Source: Caballeronia temeraria
GTDB taxonomy: Bacteria > Pseudomonadota > Gammaproteobacteria > Burkholderiales > Burkholderiaceae
DNA: 64,000 nucleotides
Assembly: GCF_001544795.2 (NCBI RefSeq)
Contig: NZ_FCOI02000008.1
Location: 211,770 to 275,769 of the forward strand
Direction: 5' to 3'
The notes below the pieces were generated by a model, which saw only the letters and a program-made list of their open reading frames with translations, was not told the DNA's origin and made no database searches. Positions 8,721-15,749 of this stretch are shown piece by piece (the first letter of the stretch is position 1; the number at the start of each line of letters is the position of its first letter). Both the position numbers and the translations under genes were made by a program.

Positions 8721-9167
8721 ATGAGCAACGCCTGGATCTATCCCTTCATTATTTTTGGCGGCGTTCTGCAGGCAGCCGGCGCGCCGATCAACGGTGAACT
8801 CAAAGGCGCGCTTGTCAATCCGTGGCTCGCGTCGGGCGTGTCCTTTCTATTGGTGACGTCTCTCGCGATCGCGTTGTTCTGGATTCAACCCACTCCGCTG
8901 CCGACCATCGATGATCTTCGCAGTATGAAGTGGTGGGCGCCGCTCGGCGGGATCGTCGGCGCAGTCGCGGTTTTTGCGGGCCTGACGCTCGTGCAGAAGG
9001 TTGGCGTCGGCACGCTGAATGGATTGACCATCTGCGCGAATCTCGTCGCGTCGGTCGCGATCGATCACTTCGGTTTGATCGGCGTAACGGAGCATCCGCT
9101 GGGTTGGCTTCGGGCGCTCGGCACACTGTTGATGGTGGCCGGCGTCGCGCTCGTCATGCGATTCTGA
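8721..9167 (+). CDS. DMT/YdcZ-like small membrane protein
   Basis: 148 residues with five hydrophobic segments, resembling the YdcZ (DUF606) branch of the drug/metabolite transporter superfamily. The motif GAPINGELKGALVNPWLASG at about residues 18-37 is characteristic of that branch, and the length is normal for a half-size transporter that pairs as a dimer. A ribosome site (GGAGAC) lies before the ATG. It follows the ArsB-like gene by 24 bases and is likely in the same operon. Function unknown. Confidence 0.85.
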   Translation: MSNAWIYPFIIFGGVLQAAGAPINGELKGALVNPWLASGVSFLLVTSLAIALFWIQPTPLPTIDDLRSMKWWAPLGGIVGAVAVFAGLTLVQKVGVGTLNGLTICANLVASVAIDHFGLIGVTEHPLGWLRALGTLLMVAGVALVMRF

Positions 9168-9177
9168 GCATCGGATC

Positions 9178-9822
9178 ATGATCCCGCGACGCACCGTGAA
9201 GGGCCATGTCCGCTCATTCGACTGGCGCGTCGTTCCGCTTGTGGGCCTGGTGATCATCGCTGCGGCGACGTCCTTTGCTTATCACCGACTTCTTCTTGCG
9301 CAGCGTGATTGGGTCGAGCACACCTATCAGGTGATGTCGGCATTGGAGTCAACATTGCAGCTCATGACTGACGCCGAGACGGGTCAACGTGGCTACATTC
9401 TCACAGGCAACAAGACTTATCTCACGCCTTATTCGCAAGCCGTGCGTGACGTACAGGCCTTTCCTTCACGACTTCGTACGCTTGTTCATGACAGCCCGAC
9501 TCAGCTAGTTCGCGTTGATGCACTAGACAGAGCTTTAGCGGAGAAGTTAAGCGAGCTCTCGAGGACTTTGGTGGTCTACGACGAAGAGGGCTCCGCTCAG
9601 GCACGAGAAATGGTGCTGAGCAATCTCGGGCAGGAGCACATGGATCGGATTCGGTTGCTCATCGCGCAGATGCGCCAGGCCGAGAATGAACTGTTGATCG
9701 AGCGCTCTGGGCAAGCGGCGCAAACGGAAAAAAGGATGCTGTCGGTAACGATTGCGCTTGCGGTACTTTCGATCGGCACTCGAGTCGCGCTGTATCTTTT
9801 GATGAGTCGGCGCATGCGTTAA
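9178..9822 (+). CDS. CHASE3-domain membrane sensor lacking an output domain
   Basis: 214 residues: a membrane segment at about 18-36, a helical periplasmic CHASE3 domain (about 40-185; the hallmark DAETGQRGYILTG and Leu-rich coiled helices are plain) and a second membrane segment near 188-207, ending in SRRMR. CHASE3 normally sits in front of a histidine kinase, GGDEF or methyl-accepting domain; here the protein stops straight after the second membrane helix, with no output domain in any frame downstream. It lies 10 bases after the YdcZ-like gene, so it closes the operon. It may act through a partner kinase or be a remnant of one. Confidence 0.85.
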   Translation: MIPRRTVKGHVRSFDWRVVPLVGLVIIAAATSFAYHRLLLAQRDWVEHTYQVMSALESTLQLMTDAETGQRGYILTGNKTYLTPYSQAVRDVQAFPSRLRTLVHDSPTQLVRVDALDRALAEKLSELSRTLVVYDEEGSAQAREMVLSNLGQEHMDRIRLLIAQMRQAENELLIERSGQAAQTEKRMLSVTIALAVLSIGTRVALYLLMSRRMR

Positions 9823-9853
9823 TCGTCGAGCGCGCGAGCTGGCTCGATCGTCC

Positions 9854-10774
9854 TCACCGGGAGGCGGCACCCGAACGCTGGCCGCCGTCAAGAGAATCGA
9901 TGAACCGGGACACGTCGTCGAGCACCGGCGCCACCGTGATTAAGCCGGACAAAGAGCGCACGGGCCGTCCGAAGCTTCCCACGATCATTGCGTGGTTGAT
10001 GCCGGCATAGCTTTTCAGTTCGAAACGATCACCGAAAGCTTCGAGGCGTGCCGCAAACCGGGTCGTATTGCCGGGATCGACCGTGTGATCGTCCATACCA
10101 ACGCCAAGAAATATCGGGGGCTCCGCGCCATCGACATGGTTGATCGGCTGACTGTCTTTCCTGGTCCCCATCGGAAAAATCTGTTCCAGTGTTGGATCTT
10201 GCAGCGGCAGAAAATCGTAGGGGCCAGCTAAACCCACGACACCCGCCAGCGCACCGGCATCAACACCGTGTTGCGCAAGATAGCGGCGATCCGTCGCGAG
10301 AAGCATTGCGATATGTGCACCGGCGGAATGCCCCATCAAAAAGATCCGCTGCGGGTCCGCGTGGAAGTCGATCGCGTGCGCCTGCGCCCAGGCGACGGCC
10401 GCAGCGGCATCATCCATGAAACCGGGAAAGATGGTTTGGGGATAGCGCCGATAGTCCGGAATAACGGTTACATATCCGCGCGCCGCCAATGCCTCACCGA
10501 CGAACAGGTAGTCTTTGCGATCGCCGGTCTGCCAGCTTCCGCCATAAAAGAAGACGATGAGCGGGCTCGGCGCGCCGGACGACTGCGGTCTTCTCGGGCT
10601 GTAGACATCCAAACTATGCCGATCGCCTGCTTCGTAGGGAATATTGACTCGAAGTTCATAGGTGCTGTGCGGGGTCAAAGCGTTCACAAGACCTGCCGGG
10701 CTGCATGCTGAGAGCATCGCGATGAACGGCGCCACGAGGACACGAAGGGAGGGAATCATTCTAAGAGCCGTCAT
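9854..10774 (-). CDS. Alpha/beta-hydrolase esterase, predicted lipoprotein
   Basis: 306 residues. The N-terminus has a short hydrophobic stretch ending in the lipobox LSAC (about residues 21-24), so the protein is probably anchored in the outer membrane. The hydrolase core has YGGSW (the oxyanion motif of the hormone-sensitive-lipase/BD-FAE type, normally HGG), the nucleophile elbow GHSAG, the acid GMDDHTV, and His in GINHAM. Likely acts on carboxylic esters. It converges with the CHASE3 gene. A Met five codons further in is a possible alternative start. Confidence 0.85.
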   Translation of the reverse strand: MTALRMIPSLRVLVAPFIAMLSACSPAGLVNALTPHSTYELRVNIPYEAGDRHSLDVYSPRRPQSSGAPSPLIVFFYGGSWQTGDRKDYLFVGEALAARGYVTVIPDYRRYPQTIFPGFMDDAAAAVAWAQAHAIDFHADPQRIFLMGHSAGAHIAMLLATDRRYLAQHGVDAGALAGVVGLAGPYDFLPLQDPTLEQIFPMGTRKDSQPINHVDGAEPPIFLGVGMDDHTVDPGNTTRFAARLEAFGDRFELKSYAGINHAMIVGSFGRPVRSLSGLITVAPVLDDVSRFIDSLDGGQRSGAASR

Positions 10775-11122
10775 TTTGGATGTGCGTGAGCAAGATGGAT
10801 TCCGTGCGTTGGTTCATATACGAGGAATACCGTTCATCGGATGCGCTCAACGGGATTGGCCCTTCACTGATGACACGTCCATTGAACCGGTAGCCCGCGC
10901 CGCGAGATCCGGCTTCGGTTTATATCCGGTCGCCGCCGCGAGGTCTAAGGATAGGCAGGTACGAAACGTGGACGCGAAGGACGGTGACCTAAAAGGCGCG
11001 CCGTTCGCGGGCGAGTTCGCGCGACTTCATCGCGGCTACGACGCTCGCGGTCCTATCGTGCCGCCGGGGATGCGTCTCGCGGTGGACGCGGCGCAATCGA
11101 AAACGTTTGAGCTTTTGCGTAT
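10775..11122. other. Gene-poor stretch
   Basis: About 350 bases between the esterase start and the terminator. A plus-strand frame runs through it (ending at 11138), but it begins inside the esterase gene on the other strand, has no ribosome site and no recognisable family. The esterase promoter must lie in its left part. Nothing else I can support. Confidence 0.5.
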
Positions 11123-11147
11123 GCGCCCGCTTTTTTGAAGCGGGCGC
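11123..11147 (-). terminator. Stem-loop terminator
   Basis: Ten-base perfect stem (GCGCCCGCTT with AAGCGGGCGC) and a 5-base loop, starting 7 bases past the stop codon of the amidotransferase-like gene. The tail is not U-rich, so it may be weak or work from both strands. Confidence 0.65.
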
Positions 11148-11153
11148 TTACGC

Positions 11154-12326
11154 TTATGAACGGCGCGCCGCCGCTTCGAGAAACGCAATCAGCAACGGAT
11201 GCGGCGCGCCATCACGCGACGACAGTTCGGGATGCCCCTGCATGCCCGCAAAGAACGGATGCTTATCGGCCTCGATGGCCTCGGCGATCGAGCCGCTCTC
11301 GTCGTGCGCGCTGACGATCACGCCGAGCGTCGCGAGCGGCGCTTCGAGCGCCGGATTGAGTCTGTAGCGATGATTGCAGAGAACGCTCGGCTGCGCGTCG
11401 AGCATGGCCGCGATACGCGATCCCGGCACCGGGCTGATCGGCCGCAAGCCCACGCGATGCAACAACGCGCCATCGTCGCCAACATGAATCGGCTCGAAGC
11501 TGGCGACGCGCGCATCGGGCTGCGCGTCGGTCATGCCGATCTCATCGCTCTTTAACGCGAGCCGTGCGATGGCCGTCGCCATCGACTGCATGCCGAGACT
11601 GAAACCCGCGACCGGAATCGACGCCAGCCAGCCGAAACGCGCGGCCTCGATCTGTCCCGCCACGCGCGCCATGTCCGCGCCGCCCGGCAAAAGAATGCCG
11701 CGTGCATCGGCGAGTAACGTTTCTGCGTTGTCGCAGTCGATGTCCTGCGCCGCGATGAAGCGCACGTCGAGATCGAAGCCGAGCGCATCGGCGGCGTCAC
11801 CGAGGGCGGCGAGCGTCGCGGGATATTGCTGATGCTGGTCGCACTCACGACCGATCAGCGCAATCGTCACGGACGGTCCGCTCGCGCGCGATGCGGGTTC
11901 TTCCGTGGATCGCCATCTGCCATAGCGATCCCGATGCGCTTGCAAAACCACGCCCGAACCATCTTCGACGAGCTGTGCGCGATCGGCTTCATGAACGACG
12001 CGCAACATCTCCACGTCTTCGGCGCATTGCGTAGGAAACGCATCGAACGATTGCACGAGAAGCACAATATCGCGCGTGTGCGCCAGCGCAAAAATCTCAT
12101 GGCATGGTTCGCCCGCATCGGGCAGGCCCGTGCGCGTGCGCCAGAGGAGACCGGTCGCGACTAACCGTCCATCCGCAGTGACGTGCTGATGCGCATCGGG
12201 AAACCGTTGTTCGTCGAAATGCACGCCTGCGCAGCGGAGTTCGGCATTCAAAGTCTGGGCGAACAGCGCGGGAAGGGCGCCGAATTGCGCTGGCTCGGGG
12301 GTAGCGTCTTCGATGAGATAGAGCAT
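11154..12326 (-). CDS. CTP-synthase-like glutamine amidotransferase paralogue, catalytic Cys replaced
   Basis: 390 residues. The C-terminal half is a class I glutamine amidotransferase domain closest to that of CTP synthase: VTIALIGRE start, LLPGGAD, the nucleophile elbow GFSLGMQ, and the HPE of the catalytic His/Glu (GHPELSS). In active enzymes the elbow is GxCLGMQ; here Ser243 (codon AGT, 11598-11600) replaces Cys, so ammonia release from glutamine should be lost. The N-terminal half (about 1-150) is not recognised and there is no CTP-synthase ATPase domain. The start at 12326 is preferred over 12362 because a terminator-like T-tract (12342-12352) would otherwise lie inside the coding region. 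Confidence 0.75.
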   Translation of the reverse strand: MLYLIEDATPEPAQFGALPALFAQTLNAELRCAGVHFDEQRFPDAHQHVTADGRLVATGLLWRTRTGLPDAGEPCHEIFALAHTRDIVLLVQSFDAFPTQCAEDVEMLRVVHEADRAQLVEDGSGVVLQAHRDRYGRWRSTEEPASRASGPSVTIALIGRECDQHQQYPATLAALGDAADALGFDLDVRFIAAQDIDCDNAETLLADARGILLPGGADMARVAGQIEAARFGWLASIPVAGFSLGMQSMATAIARLALKSDEIGMTDAQPDARVASFEPIHVGDDGALLHRVGLRPISPVPGSRIAAMLDAQPSVLCNHRYRLNPALEAPLATLGVIVSAHDESGSIAEAIEADKHPFFAGMQGHPELSSRDGAPHPLLIAFLEAAARRS

Positions 12327-12341
12327 GGAAGGCCATCCGAT

Positions 12342-12399
12342 AAAAAGAAAAACCCGCGACACCGGTGCTCAGGCGCTTCAGACCGCGGCGACAGCGGGT
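12342..12399 (-). terminator. Terminator-like structure downstream of the integrase gene
   Basis: On the minus strand ACCCGC pairs with GCGGGT across a loop that holds a second short CGGT/ACCG stem, followed by TTTTTCTTTTT. It sits about 120 bases after the integrase stop and just before the amidotransferase start. It could end integrase transcription or attenuate the next gene. Confidence 0.45.
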
Positions 12400-12522
12400 G
12401 TCAACGCCGCACAACCGGTCTCGCTGCGCGCACGCGTCGCGCAGCGTGGGCATCGGAACAGCATACGCGATCCGCACAGGGTTCTCCACGCCGCACGCGC
12501 TGTCGTGCAGGCCCCCACGTCG

Positions 12523-13743
12523 TTACCAATCTATCCGGTGCTTCTCTTCGGTCTCTTGATGGCGTCGGTCGTCGTCGATGTGCAGGTATAAGCTCGTCGT
12601 CGTCAACGAAGCATGTCCGAGGGTATCGCGGACCATGCGCAAGTCGACCTGTCGATCTGCCATGTGTGATCCCGCGCTGTGCCGGAGCCAGTGGGCCGAC
12701 GCTTTTTCCAGCAGGTCGGCGCGTCCCGCTGATACCTCGTCGCGCTCCCGAAGTCGAGCGGCGGCGCCCGCAAACACCTCTTTGACGATCGCATGCAGGG
12801 CGGCGCGCGTTAAGGGTGCGCACGTCTGCGTACCACCGCTGGCCGCCGTCACGCCGATCGGCAGAACGAGCGGCGTATCCTCAATCGGCGAAGGTAGTGC
12901 GCTCAGCCCAAGGTGCTGTCGGTATCGCGAGAGTTCCGACATCAATTCCTGGGTGGCCGGCACCAGCCGTTCCTTGCCACCTTTGCCATGCACGGTGAGC
13001 CACCATCGCGTCTTGCCATCCGCATCGCGCCGGACGAAGAACTGCCCCATCGTGTTGGCGCCGACCTCCGCGATGCGCATTCCGCCCAGATAGAGCAGGG
13101 TGAAAAGCCATCGCACCCGGACCGCATGGGCCGTTGCGCGGTCCGTGTCCCGCGGCATCGCCGCAATGAAGTCCTTCACCTCCTGCCAGACGCCAGGCTC
13201 CAGATAACGGGTGATTCGTGGCGCGGCGTGTTTGGCGCGCCGTCGTGAAAGCGACAGCGGGTTGCCGGCGAGATACCCCGCCTGCACCAACCACGAAAAC
13301 AGCGCATTCAAAATCACGATCGCCTGACGCTGGCTGGCCGGTGAGAGCGGACCATAGAACGGTCGCCAGCGCGCATCGCTGCGCGCGTGTTTGCGGCCCC
13401 CGCCTGCGACCCACGTGGCCGCCGGTTGCGGATCGGCCAGAAACTGTTGGTAGCGCAGGCAGTCCTCGTGCGTGAGCGAGGAAAGGGGCTTGCCGACGAT
13501 CACGACCGACCAGAGCAGAAGACGCTCGGCTTCCTTGCGGTAATTCTCGAAGGTGGTCTTGGTGTTCGTGAAGCGCGATAGCCACGCCCGGATCGCGTCA
13601 AGATCGGTGGTCGCGGCGATCTGCGCGCGACCTGTAACGCCGCGATTTAGACCCCTGCTGCCATCGAGTCCAGACGGAATGACGAGCGTCTCTAGCGGCG
13701 CAGGCTGAAGCGCGAAGGAGGGCGGCGGCAGGGCGGGTTTCAA
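12523..13743 (-). CDS. Tyrosine site-specific recombinase (integrase)
   Basis: 406 residues of the lambda-integrase/XerCD superfamily. An N-terminal SAM-like core-binding domain (about 45-150) is followed by the catalytic domain: Arg223 in GMRIAEV, Lys in GKGGKER, HxxR at 351-354 (HWLRH), the LGHAS block, and the nucleophile Tyr386 in SLYLH. All residues needed for strand cleavage are present, so it should be active. It is divergently arranged with the KfrA-like gene, an arrangement typical of plasmid or secondary-replicon maintenance regions and of islands. No tRNA or attachment-site duplication was seen nearby, so whether it mobilises this DNA or resolves multimers is open. Confidence 0.93.
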   Translation of the reverse strand: MKPALPPPSFALQPAPLETLVIPSGLDGSRGLNRGVTGRAQIAATTDLDAIRAWLSRFTNTKTTFENYRKEAERLLLWSVVIVGKPLSSLTHEDCLRYQQFLADPQPAATWVAGGGRKHARSDARWRPFYGPLSPASQRQAIVILNALFSWLVQAGYLAGNPLSLSRRRAKHAAPRITRYLEPGVWQEVKDFIAAMPRDTDRATAHAVRVRWLFTLLYLGGMRIAEVGANTMGQFFVRRDADGKTRWWLTVHGKGGKERLVPATQELMSELSRYRQHLGLSALPSPIEDTPLVLPIGVTAASGGTQTCAPLTRAALHAIVKEVFAGAAARLRERDEVSAGRADLLEKASAHWLRHSAGSHMADRQVDLRMVRDTLGHASLTTTSLYLHIDDDRRHQETEEKHRIDW

Positions 13744-13784
13744 AATGGAGCGATATGATGATTGGCTTTTACTGAAGCTTACTC

Positions 13785-13804
13785 GACATTATATTCATAA
13801 TGTC
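13785..13804. promoter_or_regulatory. Candidate operator between integrase and KfrA genes
   Basis: Perfect 8-base inverted repeat GACATTAT/ATAATGTC with a 4-base centre, in an AT-rich 137-base divergent intergenic region. KfrA proteins are known autorepressors that bind such sites next to their own promoter; that link is inferred. Confidence 0.65.
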
Positions 13805-13880
13805 AAATTTACGCCTTTCGTTAGTTGGATAAATACCGAATTACGTTGTATTATTTGTTGTCTAGTTCAACCGACTCATC

Positions 13881-14897
13881 ATGTCCGACCTTCTCTCCGA
13901 CGAAGCCCGCCTCGCAGCGGACATCGAGCGCCTCAAGGTCGAATTCCCCAAGACGCGCGAGCTCTATCGCGAGGTGTGCGCACTGCTGTTCTTCCGCTTC
14001 GGTGTCCCGCCCACGGCCAACCGCCTCTACAACCTGGTCCGACGCGGCACCATGAGCACGCCGGCTTCCGTGTTGAGCGAATTCTGGGCGGAGTTGCGCG
14101 AGAAAAGCCGGGTACGCATCGAGCATCCGGACTTACCGAAGGATCTGAGCGATGCCGCAGGCGAGTTGATCGGCGTTCTGTGGACGCGGGCGACGGCTTC
14201 GGCGCAGGCCGAACTGACGTCGCTACGCGATGAAGTCGAAGCGCAGCGTGCTGAAGCCGAGCAGAAAGTCGTCGCCGCGCGGGAAGAACTCGGTCGGACT
14301 GAAACGGCGCTCGAGCAGCGCACCGCGGCATTGCTAGCGGCGCAGGTCGAGATTCGTGAACTGGAGCGGCAACAGGCGGAAGAGGCCGCTACGCGCAAAG
14401 CGCTCGAAGCGGAGATCAAGCGTCTCGGCGAGGATGCGGTCGCGCGCGTGCGAGAACTGGAAAAAGTGCGCGACACCTTCTCGCGTGATCTGGAGAAGCT
14501 CAGAGAGACCGCCAACGGTGCCGAGGAGCGACTACGCGCATCGGAAAAACGAGCGCTCCTGGAAATTGACCGGGAACGCAGCGCCACTGCGAAGGCTCAG
14601 AAGGAGTTGGCCGATGCGGCCAAACGGGCAGAAAAGCGAGAGGCCGAGCATCGTCGCACCGTCGACGCGTTGCAGGAGCAGCAGGGCGACGCTCGTCATC
14701 AGACCGGCGTGCTTCAAGGCAAGCTCGCCGCGCTCGAAGCGGCACATCAGTCGCTTCAGGAACAACTGAAGTCGATGCGCACAGCGGCGCGGCCGTCTAC
14801 GCGACGCGCGCCTGTCGTCGAAGCGAGTCCCGCAGCCAGGCGAGTCGCCCGAAAGGCGGCGGCAGGCAAAACGGCGAGAGTGAAAGGTCGCCCGTAG
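13881..14897 (+). CDS. kfrA: KfrA-like DNA-binding coiled-coil protein
   Basis: 338 residues. The N-terminal region (about 10-110, with NRLYNLVRRGTMSTPASVL) matches the KfrA_N winged-helix DNA-binding domain. From about 120 to 300 it is one long alpha-helical coiled coil rich in Glu, Ala, Arg and Leu heptads, and the last 35 residues are a basic Ala/Arg/Lys tail. KfrA proteins are plasmid-encoded autorepressors that form filaments and aid stable inheritance. Divergent from the integrase, with a palindrome in between. On a chromosome such proteins usually mark an integrated or secondary replicon. Confidence 0.85.
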   Translation: MSDLLSDEARLAADIERLKVEFPKTRELYREVCALLFFRFGVPPTANRLYNLVRRGTMSTPASVLSEFWAELREKSRVRIEHPDLPKDLSDAAGELIGVLWTRATASAQAELTSLRDEVEAQRAEAEQKVVAAREELGRTETALEQRTAALLAAQVEIRELERQQAEEAATRKALEAEIKRLGEDAVARVRELEKVRDTFSRDLEKLRETANGAEERLRASEKRALLEIDRERSATAKAQKELADAAKRAEKREAEHRRTVDALQEQQGDARHQTGVLQGKLAALEAAHQSLQEQLKSMRTAARPSTRRAPVVEASPAARRVARKAAAGKTARVKGRP

Positions 14898-14982
14898 ATA
14901 ATGACCGGATGGCGCCAGCGAATGGCGCAGTCCACCGGCCGTTGGCGCGCCAGTCGCGACGACGGCCAAAGGGAGCGAACAG

Positions 14983-15258
14983 ATGAGAAGATCGGCAGAG
15001 AATAAATTGCGCGTCGTGGCGGTGCGCATCGACCCCGTCATCGAACAGCGGTTGCGGGTGCTGGCAGAGGCAACGGGCCGGAAACAATCGTTCTTTTTGC
15101 AGCGAATGATCGAGGACGGCATCGATGCGATGGAAGAAATCTGGCTGTCGCCGGACACCTTGGCGAAGGTTCGAAATGGCGAATTGCCCGAACTGCTCGC
15201 CGCACAGAGCACGACGTCGGATCTGTTCGACCTCGATGCGACCGATGCAACCTCGTAG
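14983..15258 (+). CDS. Ribbon-helix-helix protein (orphan antitoxin-like)
   Basis: 91 residues. Residues about 9-48 form a ribbon-helix-helix DNA-binding fold (RVVAVRIDPVIEQRLRVLAE then a GRKQSFFLQRMIEDG helix), as in CopG/RelB-type antitoxins and Arc-like repressors. The C-terminal 40 residues are acidic and probably flexible, as in antitoxins that wrap a toxin. No toxin gene follows: the next gene, 72 bases on, is HU. It may be an orphan antitoxin or a stand-alone repressor. Confidence 0.75.
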   Translation: MRRSAENKLRVVAVRIDPVIEQRLRVLAEATGRKQSFFLQRMIEDGIDAMEEIWLSPDTLAKVRNGELPELLAAQSTTSDLFDLDATDATS

Positions 15259-15330
15259 CAGCGACGGTCGCCTGTTTTCAAAACCGATCGCCAGGATGGC
15301 GTTCAATTTCACCAGAAGGGAAGGGATTCA

Positions 15331-15609
15331 ATGAACAAGCAGGAACTGATCGACGCAGTTGCATTGGAGTCGGGTACGAGCAAGAGCGCCGCTGAAGACG
15401 CGATCAATGCCGTCTTGAACACCATCTCGAAGGAAGTGGCGTCGGGCAACGCCGTTCAACTCGTCGGCTTCGGCACATTCGGACGGGGCGAGCGGGCAGC
15501 ACGGACGGGACGCAACCCCGCAACGGGCGAAGCGATCGAGATTGCGGCCGCGAAAACGGTCAAATTCACGGCGGGCAAGGCATTCAAGGATGCCGTGAAT
15601 CAAGGCTAA
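15331..15609 (+). CDS. hupB: HU-type nucleoid protein
   Basis: 92 residues, the usual HU length. It starts [11 protein letters not shown] and has the GFGTF turn, the beta-arm [14 protein letters not shown] with its DNA-intercalating Pro, and the closing [15 protein letters not shown] bends DNA non-specifically and shapes the nucleoid. A strong ribosome site (AAGGGAAGGG) precedes the ATG. Its place beside kfrA and an integrase suggests it is the replicon- or island-borne copy and not the housekeeping gene (inference). Confidence 0.95.
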   Translation: MNKQELIDAVALESGTSKSAAEDAINAVLNTISKEVASGNAVQLVGFGTFGRGERAARTGRNPATGEAIEIAAAKTVKFTAGKAFKDAVNQG

Positions 15610-15749
15610 ACATCGCGAGAATCGAAAGCGCAAAAAGCGGCAGACGATCCTCTCGACGATAGTCGCATGATCGACGAAAGCGTCGCTGCTGCAACGACTT
15701 CATCCGCTGCGCGAACCCTCGTGGTCCGTGTTGGCCGAGCAGCCTGGAA

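Noticed and set aside
10662..11138. Open frame through the gap before the terminator
   Set aside because: Begins within the opposite-strand esterase, no ribosome site and no recognisable family.
12327..12362. Longer N-terminus for the amidotransferase-like protein
   Set aside because: It would be encoded by the T-tract of a terminator-like structure.
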